64,000 nt of DNA from Kineosporia babensis (lineage in GTDB: Bacteria > Actinomycetota > Actinomycetes > Actinomycetales > Kineosporiaceae): positions 62,001-126,000 of the forward strand of contig NZ_JAJOMB010000027.1 of the NCBI RefSeq assembly GCF_021129305.1, written 5' to 3'. Position 1 is the first letter of the stretch, and each line of letters starts with the position of its first letter. A program made the translations under genes and the position numbers. The notes beneath the pieces are model-generated. The model worked only from the letters and a program-made list of their open reading frames with translations, searched no databases and was not told the origin of the DNA. Shown here in pieces: positions 43,235 through 50,328 of the stretch.

Positions 43235-44259
43235 GACTGCGGGACCGGGAGGTGCAGGTCAGGGTGCAGTGCGTTGGCGATCTGGGTGAGGCCCTTCATG
43301 ACCGAGATCGAGGCGTCGGTGTCGGCGACCGGAATCTCAGTGAGCTTGCCGTCGCGGACTGCGGGCAGATCGGGGAATGTCTTCTTGAGGTAGTCGCTCA
43401 GGGTCGAGAAGTCCTGCCCTTCGAAGGTTCCGACCAAAATCACGTCGGCGTCGGAGGCGGCGAACTCCTCCTTGCTCATGTACAAGGAGTCGGCTGGGAA
43501 GACGTTCGTACCGCCGGCGGTGCTGATCGCGCTGTCGTAGATTCCGCCGGCCAGCACGATCAGCGGGCCTTCGCCACCGTTGTAGAAGGCGACCTTGACG
43601 TCCGGCTGTCCCTGCACTGCATCGACGACGGTCTTCTTGTCTGCCTCGAGTTGGGCGACGAGTTCCTCGGCGCGGTCGCTGACGCCGAAGATCTTCCCGA
43701 GGTCACGCAGACCCGAGGCCGGGGTGTCGATGCTCATGTTCAGGTTGTCGGTGGCGCCACACATGCTGACGCCGTACACCTGGGCCCCGCCCTGCTCGAT
43801 CTGTTCCACCGAGGCGTAGCCGGCCGAGGTGTCAAAGGCGAAGCCCTCCAGCGACTGTCCGATCACCAGGTCCGGTTCCTGGCTCAGCAGGACTTCTTTG
43901 GACGGCCAGGCCATCGAGGTGCCGATTGCGGGGATGTCCTTGGTGTCGGAGGCGATCGACTCGGGGAAGGCGCCGTAGTTGCCGGCCATCGCGGCGATCC
44001 GGTCCTTCAGGCCGAGGGCCAGCATCATCTCGGTCGGGGCCTGCCACAAGCTCACCACCCGCTGCGGAACCGACTCGAACGTGAGCGTCCGATCGCAGTT
44101 TTCCACCGAGACCGGGTAGGCGGCGCTGGAGCTGGCCGGGCCGGGCCCCGAGGCACCGGACGAGCTGGAATCGGCGGCATCGCCGCAGGCCGTGGCGACC
44201 AGGAGCAGGGCCGTGCTCGCGCAGACCATGACGGGGGCTCGGCCGAGGGAGAGTTTCAT
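43231..44259 (-). CDS. Periplasmic-binding-type lipoprotein for metallophore uptake
   Basis: 342 residues with lipoprotein signal ending LLLVATACGD (lipid Cys about 25), AAGGAG 8 nt upstream of the start. The body is FepB/BtuF-like: ENCDRTLTFESVPQRVVSL (about 53-71), PDLVIGQ, two lobes joined by a long helix. It holds a further Cys pair far apart (ENC, SMCGA). This class binds iron-siderophores, heme or cobalamin; a copper complex is suggested only by the regulon. Overlaps the permease start by 4 nt. Palindrome TCTAC-N5-GTAGA lies 38 nt upstream. Confidence 0.88.
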   Translation of the reverse strand: MKLSLGRAPVMVCASTALLLVATACGDAADSSSSGASGPGPASSSAAYPVSVENCDRTLTFESVPQRVVSLWQAPTEMMLALGLKDRIAAMAGNYGAFPESIASDTKDIPAIGTSMAWPSKEVLLSQEPDLVIGQSLEGFAFDTSAGYASVEQIEQGGAQVYGVSMCGATDNLNMSIDTPASGLRDLGKIFGVSDRAEELVAQLEADKKTVVDAVQGQPDVKVAFYNGGEGPLIVLAGGIYDSAISTAGGTNVFPADSLYMSKEEFAASDADVILVGTFEGQDFSTLSDYLKKTFPDLPAVRDGKLTEIPVADTDASISVMKGLTQIANALHPDLHLPVPQS

Positions 44260-44296
44260 GCAATGGCTCCTTGAGGGGGGGGCGGCTCGCGGTCAA

Positions 44297-44311
44297 TCTA
44301 CAAGTCGTAGA
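44297..44311. promoter_or_regulatory. BlaI/CopY-type operator upstream of the uptake operon
   Basis: TCTACAAGTCGTAGA, a perfect 5-5-5 dyad, between the lipoprotein gene start and the end of the DsbA-like gene. Confidence 0.8.
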
Positions 44312-44328
44312 AAGTCGATGGGGTGGCC

Positions 44329-45081
44329 CTACCCGTCTTGGGTAAGGGCCTCGTCGACCGCCGTCTTCAGTGAGATGGCATCCAGGCTCTCCAGCGAGGT
44401 GCCGTTGACCTGAACCGTCGGCGTGCCGGAAATCCCTTCCTTGGAGGCCTGCTCGGTGATCCGGGCGGTCCAGCCCTCGTACGTCAGGTCCCGGACGGCG
44501 CTGGCGATCTCGGGCTCGGTGGCGCCGGCCTCCGCGGCGTAGTCGATCAACTGCTCGTTGCTCAGGCCCGCACCGCCTTCGGTGGGCTGGTTATCGAACA
44601 GCAGGTTGTGGAAGTCCACGAAGGACTCCGGCGCGCGGTCGAACACGGCAGCGGCGGCATTGAGGGCGCGGGTGGAGTACTGGTCGGTGGAGGCTCGGTC
44701 GAGGAAGGCAATGGGCCGGTACTGCACCTGAACGTCACCGCGATCCACGTAGGCGGTCAGTTGTTCACGGTTCGCGGCCTCGAACTCGGCGCAGTAGGGG
44801 CACTGGAAGTCCTCGTAGACGACGACCTTGACCGGGGCGTCGTCGTCGCCCTGGGTAATGGAGTTTGAGGGGCCGAGATTGGCAGGTGCGGCCGTGTCCG
44901 CGACCGCCTCGCCGCGACGGGTGTTCTGAACCAGCACGAAGGACCCGACGATGACGGCGACCAGCACCACCACGATGCCGCTGACCAGCAAGGTGCGTCT
45001 TCTAGCCTCGGCCTTCGCCTGCCTCGAGCGCAACTGCGCAACCTTCGCCGCACGGTCCCCGATGGACTCTCTGCCTGCCAT
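44329..45081 (-). CDS. DsbA-like thioredoxin-fold protein, membrane-anchored
   Basis: 250 residues from ATG 45081 (GGGAGG 8-9 nt upstream). A basic cytoplasmic N-terminus, one membrane helix (about 30-52) and an extracytoplasmic DsbA-type domain with active site FQCPYCAEF (about 92) and cis-Pro loop GTPTVQVNG (about 224). It makes or reshuffles disulfides outside the membrane. The operator at 45122-45136 sits 41 nt upstream, placing it in the copper regulon; oxidative folding of copper-exposed proteins or of a thiol product is a plausible reason. Confidence 0.88.
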   Translation of the reverse strand: MAGRESIGDRAAKVAQLRSRQAKAEARRRTLLVSGIVVVLVAVIVGSFVLVQNTRRGEAVADTAAPANLGPSNSITQGDDDAPVKVVVYEDFQCPYCAEFEAANREQLTAYVDRGDVQVQYRPIAFLDRASTDQYSTRALNAAAAVFDRAPESFVDFHNLLFDNQPTEGGAGLSNEQLIDYAAEAGATEPEIASAVRDLTYEGWTARITEQASKEGISGTPTVQVNGTSLESLDAISLKTAVDEALTQDG

Positions 45082-45121
45082 GTTCTTATGCCCTCCCGGT
45101 GCCCAGTGTCGTGCCGAACTT

Positions 45122-45136
45122 TCTACACAGAGTAGA
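45122..45136. promoter_or_regulatory. BlaI/CopY-type operator between dsbA-like gene and biosynthetic operon
   Basis: TCTACACAGAGTAGA, perfect dyad arms, in a 133-bp divergent promoter region. It can control both directions. Confidence 0.85.
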
Positions 45137-45214
45137 GAGTCGTGTTTCGCCATTCCCTCCGGGGTTCTACGTGACGTAAAATCCTGCTCTGTTCCTCGAA
45201 CGAGAGGCCGAAAC

Positions 45215-46378
45215 TTGGGTGTCGGGGTTGCTTCGCGCCAGCTGTTTCCCGCTCTCTCCTCCTCGACTGTCACCTACCTGGACAGCGCCACGACGACACC
45301 GCTCGCCGAGCCGGTGATCGCCGCGGTGACGAAGGCGCTTCTGCGGCCCCCGGCCAGTGCCGGCCGGGGTGGGCACCCGGTGGTGGCGCAGTCCGACGTG
45401 CTCCTGCTTCAGGCCCGTCATAAGATCGCCGACTTCATCGGCGCCCGGCCGGAACAGGTGTTCTTCACAGCCGGCGCCAGTCACTCCCACTCGCTGATCG
45501 CTCACCTCTGGGGTGCGGAAACGCTTCGGCCGGGCGACGAGATCCTCTACGGCCGAACAGACCACGCTTCTGCCCTGCGCCCCTGGCTACGCCTGGCCAG
45601 GCAGCAGGGCATCACCGCCACCAGTTACTGCATCGGACGCGACGGTCGCCCGGAAACCGCGGACCTGCTGGCCAGAATCGGGACGCGCACCCGACTGGTC
45701 TGTCTCACTCACGTCCACCAGATCTTCGGTGCCCGGATCGACGTCACCGAGCTGACATCGTCCGCCATCCGTCGGCCCCTGTGGCTGGTGGACGCGAGCC
45801 AGAGCATCGGGCACCTGCCGGTGGACGTCTCGGTGCTGGGAGCCGACGTTCTGCTCTTCTCAGCCCACAAAATGTTTGCGCTACCCGGTGTCGGCGTGCT
45901 GTACCTGAGCGACCGGGCTCTGGGGGACCTGCCCGCGGGCGCGATGGCCGAACTTGAGTCCGGAACCGTGAACCTGCCGGGGATCGTTTCCCTGAGCGCG
46001 GCTGTCGACCTGGTGCAGGACCTGGGACTGCGGCGGATCGCGGAGCACTCGGCCGCGCTGATCGCTCGCATGGCCGAGGGACTGCGGCTGATCGAAGGGA
46101 TCCGCCTGACACCAGGACCGGCATCGTCGGTACAAGCGTCGGAACAGGCCGTGCCTGCCGGCACGAGCCTGTTGTCCTTCCAGATCGACGGGCTTTCGGC
46201 TCATGACCTCGACTTCGCGCTTTCGGAGCACGGGTTTCAGGTCCGGGCGGGTGGGCACTGTCTTCTGCCGGGGCATCCGTACGAGAACAGCGTGCGGATC
46301 AGCACGCACGTCTACACCGACACCGGCCAGGTGGACGACCTGCTCGCGTGTCTTCAGTCTCTGATCGGAGGACGATGA
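45215..46378 (+). CDS. Class V aminotransferase, cysteine desulfurase (SufS)-like
   Basis: 387 residues from TTG 45215, chosen for GAGAGG 7 nt upstream and because similarity begins at VTYLDSATTTPLAEPVI. Fold type I PLP features: FFTAGASHSHSLIAHLWG, TDHASALRPW, LVDASQSIGHLPVDV and the Schiff-base Lys in LLFSAHKMFALPGVGVLY (about 222). A Cys in QVRAGGHCLLPG (about 349) matches the persulfide Cys position of SufS-type enzymes. It therefore may release sulfur from cysteine, or carry out a related elimination. First gene of a four-gene operon; overlaps the next by 4 nt. Confidence 0.82.
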   Translation: MGVGVASRQLFPALSSSTVTYLDSATTTPLAEPVIAAVTKALLRPPASAGRGGHPVVAQSDVLLLQARHKIADFIGARPEQVFFTAGASHSHSLIAHLWGAETLRPGDEILYGRTDHASALRPWLRLARQQGITATSYCIGRDGRPETADLLARIGTRTRLVCLTHVHQIFGARIDVTELTSSAIRRPLWLVDASQSIGHLPVDVSVLGADVLLFSAHKMFALPGVGVLYLSDRALGDLPAGAMAELESGTVNLPGIVSLSAAVDLVQDLGLRRIAEHSAALIARMAEGLRLIEGIRLTPGPASSVQASEQAVPAGTSLLSFQIDGLSAHDLDFALSEHGFQVRAGGHCLLPGHPYENSVRISTHVYTDTGQVDDLLACLQSLIGGR

Positions 46379-47646
46379 GTGAACTTCCTGTGGTGGAGGG
46401 GTACGACCGTGCGCGGGCGGCGGAGATCATCGCCCGCCTGGTGCACCCGGACCTCCTGGCCCCTGGCCTCCCCGAGCCCGGGGCGGAGCCACACGTCATC
46501 ACCTACCGCAGCGTTCCCCTCGTCCCGGCCCGCCGCAGCCACCTGACTCCCGCGCAGCGCAAGTACCTCACCAAGTGCATGAATCCGTGCCGCCCGGACC
46601 AGGTGACCAGCGCTTCGCACCGGCTGAGCTGGGTGGACAGCGAAGGGACGCCGAACGTCGGCTATTTCGGACCGGAAGGCTTCGGGCCGGTGGTCCCCAT
46701 CCTGGCCCGGGAGGCCCTCATCTCATTGTGGCGAGCGCTTGACCAGGACGAGCGCCTGGTGCGGCGCTCGCAGTTGCTCTCCCAGGACGATCGGCAGGTT
46801 CTGGCCGCCACGACGACCGACGTCGAGCCGCGTCAGTTGCTGCGGGTCGGACTGGAGGCAACCGCACGGGCGCTGGTGCAGCACAGCTATCTGGCCTCGC
46901 AGCTGCCCTACCCAACCGTGGCCGAGTTCGCCCAGGGCCTGCGGGCTAGTGGCATTTTCACGTCGGTGGCCACGACCTGGTACTGGGAACTCCAGGCCTC
47001 CAGCTATCGCCGTGGAATGATCCCGGTGCGGCTGGAGACCCGGCCGGGTCGGGGTCCGGACGGTGAGGTTCTGGTGCGCTACAGCGGCGAGAGCCTCGAA
47101 ACTCTGCGGGCGATGAAGTTCAGGACCATCGCCTCGGCTCACGAGGTGATCGGCCGGGCCGTGCACGAGGAACACCTTGGCCTGGCCGAGGCCGTGCAAA
47201 AGTACCACCACGACCTGGACGACGTGGCCAAGCAGTACGCCCTGCTGCCGGAGGGGGAAGCGCCCAGATGTCTGGCGGCCATGCCGGTCACCGTTGACGG
47301 AACTCGATTCACGGTCCTGGCCACGGCGGTCGACGCTCTGGTGGAAACCTTCGTGCGGCTGCAGCCGACGGTGAAGGTCAAGGAGGCAGATGCGGCCACG
47401 GACGGAGCGGATTCGGTCTCGGAGGACGAGCGCATCTTCCATGTGCCCGACATGAACTGCAAGCACTGCACCGACACGGTCCGCGCCTCTCTGGAGGGTC
47501 AGGGCTTCGCGGTGTCCGAAGTGGATCTGGAGACCAAACGCGTGCGGGCGGACTTCCGGACCAAGGACGCCCGGGAGCTGGCCTACGACGCGGTCCGCGA
47601 CGCCGGGTACACGGTGATTCCGTTCGGCGCAGCGGTGTCTGAGTGA
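46375..47646 (+). CDS. Unknown domain fused to C-terminal HMA copper-binding domain
   Basis: 423 residues. The first 345 match no family I recognise: helical, with a Cys pair KCMNPC at about 63-68, a WVDSEGTPNVGYFGPEGFGP stretch and ASQLPYPTVAEFAQGLR. After an acidic linker (about 335-355), an HMA ferredoxin-like domain (about 357-423) carries the copper motif DMNCKHC. A delivery domain on a putative enzyme suggests that it receives copper or acts on a copper-bound substrate. GGAGG precedes ATG 46375. Both ends overlap neighbours by 4 nt, so it is made with the cysteine-active enzymes. Confidence 0.75.
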   Translation: MSELPVVEGYDRARAAEIIARLVHPDLLAPGLPEPGAEPHVITYRSVPLVPARRSHLTPAQRKYLTKCMNPCRPDQVTSASHRLSWVDSEGTPNVGYFGPEGFGPVVPILAREALISLWRALDQDERLVRRSQLLSQDDRQVLAATTTDVEPRQLLRVGLEATARALVQHSYLASQLPYPTVAEFAQGLRASGIFTSVATTWYWELQASSYRRGMIPVRLETRPGRGPDGEVLVRYSGESLETLRAMKFRTIASAHEVIGRAVHEEHLGLAEAVQKYHHDLDDVAKQYALLPEGEAPRCLAAMPVTVDGTRFTVLATAVDALVETFVRLQPTVKVKEADAATDGADSVSEDERIFHVPDMNCKHCTDTVRASLEGQGFAVSEVDLETKRVRADFRTKDARELAYDAVRDAGYTVIPFGAAVSE

Positions 47647-49043
47647 GCCTCGGCCCCACCCTGCACCCTCGCTGTCATCCGCTGGTCGAACGGCTGCTGG
47701 CCCAGGACTCCGGGGTGATCCGGTGGGCCGCGCAGGGTTCTGTCAATGTGCTTCTTCCGCAGGTCTTCGCCGAGAACCTGGAGCGACTGCGCGAGGTCCT
47801 GAGGAAGGTGGATCACCGGATCTTCTTCGCGCACAAGGCCAACCGAGCACCGGTGTTCGTGACGGCCGCCGAACGTGCGGGAATCGGGGTGGATGTTGCC
47901 TCCGAGGCCGAACTCCGAACCGCCCTGCAGGCCGGGATCAACCATGGCCGGCTTGAGGGCAGCGGCCCCAAGTCCGGGGAGTTCGTGCGGACGCTGGTGG
48001 ACAGTGACATCGTCCTCAATGTCGACAGCGTCTGGGAACTGGTGCGCGCTGCTCAGCGCGCTCGCTCGCTGCGACGCCCGGCCCGGGTGCTGTTGCGGTG
48101 CTCGAGTTCCACGCCAGGACGGACGAGCCGGTTCGGAATGGATGAGGAGGCCTACCGGCAGGCGATCGGCCTGGTGCTGGCTGATCCCGATCATCTGGAC
48201 CTGCTGGGTCTGTCGTTCCACCTCGACAGCGTCGACCTGGGGGAGCGACTGGGCTGCCTGGCCCGGGTGCTGACGCGTTTCGAGGACCTGCACCGTCTCG
48301 GGCTCAGTCCCCGGGTTCTCAATGCCGGAGGCGGCCTACCGCAGGTCTTCCTCCGTGAGCCGGGCGATTTCGATACCTACACGAACGCTCTGCGGGCCGG
48401 GCTGATCGGCGCCGGTCCCGCGCTCACCTGGAACGGTACCGGCCTGGGCTACCAGGTGCGCGACGGCGTCGTTCAGGGCGTTCCGGTGGTGCAGAAGTTC
48501 GCCAACCGGGTCACTGCGGCGGAGGAGCTGGAGCGGACGCTGACCGCACCGCTTCCTGGGCAGGGTGGGCGCAGTCTGGCTCGCGTGCTGGAGGACACGA
48601 TGCTCCAACTGTGGCTGGAGCCGGGTAAGGCGTTGCTGGACGGCGCGGGTGTGACGGTGGCCGGAGTGCAGTCCGTCTCCGTTGCCGGACCGCACCGGCT
48701 GGTGGTGCTGAACCTTGGCCGGGACCGGCTGTCCCCGGCCGATCAGGAGTTCTTCGTCGACCCGGTGCTGATCGGCGCGCACGCGTCTGGGGTTGTTGCC
48801 GAGGGAGTGTTCCTGGCCGGCAACCTCTGCCTGGAGCGCGACATGATTACTCATCGGAAAGTCTTCCTGCCGCGAGCTCCGGAGCCCGGAGACGTCCTGG
48901 CCTTCGTCAATACGGCCGCCTACCAGATGGACCTGTCGGCCGCTCCGGCGCTGGGGCACCCGCTGCTGCCCAAGCTCGAAGTGGTCTTTTCTGGGCAGGG
49001 TTTCACCGCCACCCCCGAAGGAGCCGACCATGGCCGTGTATGA
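47643..49043 (+). CDS. PLP-dependent amino acid decarboxylase (DapDC/ODC, alanine-racemase fold)
   Basis: 466 residues from GTG 47643. Fold type III signatures: FFAHKANRAPVFV with the PLP Lys (about 62), GVDVASEAELRTAL, LGLSFHLDS (His stacking on PLP), LNAGGGLPQ (Gly-rich phosphate loop), WLEPGKALLDGAG and the second-half GNLCLERDMIT, which has the active-site Cys-x-Glu-like position of diaminopimelate/ornithine decarboxylases. SbnH of staphyloferrin B synthesis belongs here. Substrate unknown. It overlaps the following gene by 14 nt. Confidence 0.85.
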   Translation: MSLGPTLHPRCHPLVERLLAQDSGVIRWAAQGSVNVLLPQVFAENLERLREVLRKVDHRIFFAHKANRAPVFVTAAERAGIGVDVASEAELRTALQAGINHGRLEGSGPKSGEFVRTLVDSDIVLNVDSVWELVRAAQRARSLRRPARVLLRCSSSTPGRTSRFGMDEEAYRQAIGLVLADPDHLDLLGLSFHLDSVDLGERLGCLARVLTRFEDLHRLGLSPRVLNAGGGLPQVFLREPGDFDTYTNALRAGLIGAGPALTWNGTGLGYQVRDGVVQGVPVVQKFANRVTAAEELERTLTAPLPGQGGRSLARVLEDTMLQLWLEPGKALLDGAGVTVAGVQSVSVAGPHRLVVLNLGRDRLSPADQEFFVDPVLIGAHASGVVAEGVFLAGNLCLERDMITHRKVFLPRAPEPGDVLAFVNTAAYQMDLSAAPALGHPLLPKLEVVFSGQGFTATPEGADHGRV

Positions 49044-50310
49044 TGACATCACCGGCCTGATCGGCGACACCCCGCTCCTGCGCCTCGATCCGGCCCGGCA
49101 CGGGGTGGCAGGTGTGGAGCTCTACGCCAAGCTGGAGTTCTACAACCCGTTCGGTTCGGTGAAGGACCGCATCGCCTGGGGAATGCTCAAACCTCATCTG
49201 GCCGAGATCCGCGACGGCAAGACACTGATCGAGGCCTCCAGCGGGAACACCGCGAAGGCGCTGCACATCCTGGCCGGGCTGCACGGTTCGGGGCTGCTGG
49301 CACTGAGCAACCGCACCAAGGTGGCGGAGGTGCGCGACGTGCTGCGGCTGATCGGAGCGGGCCTGGAGGAGTTGCCGGGGCTGTCCGAGTGCCCGGACCC
49401 GACCGTGCCGGACGACGCGTTCTCGGTGATCGAGCGGCGGATGGCCGAGATTCCGGGCCGCTTCCTGCACCTTTCGCAGTACACCAACGAGGACAACGTA
49501 CAGACCCACGTGGAGAGCACCGGGCAGGAGATCCTCGCTGATCTCGGTGCGGTGGATCACCTGTTCGGCGGCCTCGGGACCAGCGGCTCAACCCGAGGCG
49601 CCGCTCAGGCATTACGCGCGGCGGTGCCGGATCTGCATGCGGTGGGCGTGGTCTCGGCAGCGGACGACTTCATCCCGGGAATCCGCTCGGAGTCGGAGAT
49701 GTGGGAGGTCGGGCTGTTCCGACGCGAGCTGTACCAGGATATCGCCGCGGTCCGCTCAGCCGATGCGATCGACGGGATGCTCGACCTGGTCAAGGACTTC
49801 GGGGTGCTGGGCGGGCCCACCGCGGGAGCCGCCTACGTTGCGGCCCGTCGGCATCTGGCGGTCTGCGAAGCCGGACCCCGCACGGCGGTGATCATGATCT
49901 GTGACCGGCTGGAGTGGTATCTCTCCTATCTGCGGGTGCGGCGGCCGGACCTGTTCGGCAGTGAGACGCCCCAGGAGGAAGCCCCGGCGGGGGCGTTGAT
50001 CACCCCGGCCGATCTGGCTGAGCGGCTGGACGAGTCGGATCTGCTGGTGGTGGACACCCGGGGCGCTCTGGCCTACCGGATCGGGCACCTGCCCGGGGCG
50101 ATCAACCTGAGGGACGATCTCCTGGACCAGATGATCGCACAGGGCAACCCCTTTCCGGCGGGCCAGACCGTGGTGCTGGCCTGCCCGGTGGGGGAGTACG
50201 CCCGGCGCGCAGCCGGGATCCTGTCGCGTTCGGGAGCCCACGCGCTGGCCCTGGATGGAGGTGTCCGGGCCTGGCGCGATGCCGGGCTCTTGTTGGAACG
50301 CTCGCCCTGA
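49030..50310 (+). CDS. Cysteine synthase-like (SbnA-type) enzyme fused to a rhodanese domain
   Basis: 426 residues. Residues 1-310 are a beta-substituting PLP synthase: IGDTPLLRL, KLEFYNPFGSVKDRIAW with the PLP Lys (about 46), EASSGNTAKAL (about 68-78) and GGLGTSGSTRGAA (phosphate cup, about 178). Residues 318-426 form a rhodanese domain with DTRGALAYRIGHLPGAIN and the active-site loop ACPVGEYARRA containing the sulfur-carrying Cys (about 382). The fusion implies that sulfane sulfur on the rhodanese is fed to, or taken from, the synthase. SbnA-like 2,3-diaminopropionate chemistry is an alternative. Last gene of the operon; 18 nt from the convergent CopD/CtaG gene. Confidence 0.85.
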   Translation: MAVYDDITGLIGDTPLLRLDPARHGVAGVELYAKLEFYNPFGSVKDRIAWGMLKPHLAEIRDGKTLIEASSGNTAKALHILAGLHGSGLLALSNRTKVAEVRDVLRLIGAGLEELPGLSECPDPTVPDDAFSVIERRMAEIPGRFLHLSQYTNEDNVQTHVESTGQEILADLGAVDHLFGGLGTSGSTRGAAQALRAAVPDLHAVGVVSAADDFIPGIRSESEMWEVGLFRRELYQDIAAVRSADAIDGMLDLVKDFGVLGGPTAGAAYVAARRHLAVCEAGPRTAVIMICDRLEWYLSYLRVRRPDLFGSETPQEEAPAGALITPADLAERLDESDLLVVDTRGALAYRIGHLPGAINLRDDLLDQMIAQGNPFPAGQTVVLACPVGEYARRAAGILSRSGAHALALDGGVRAWRDAGLLLERSP

Positions 50311-50328
50311 ACTCCGAGGACTACAGGA

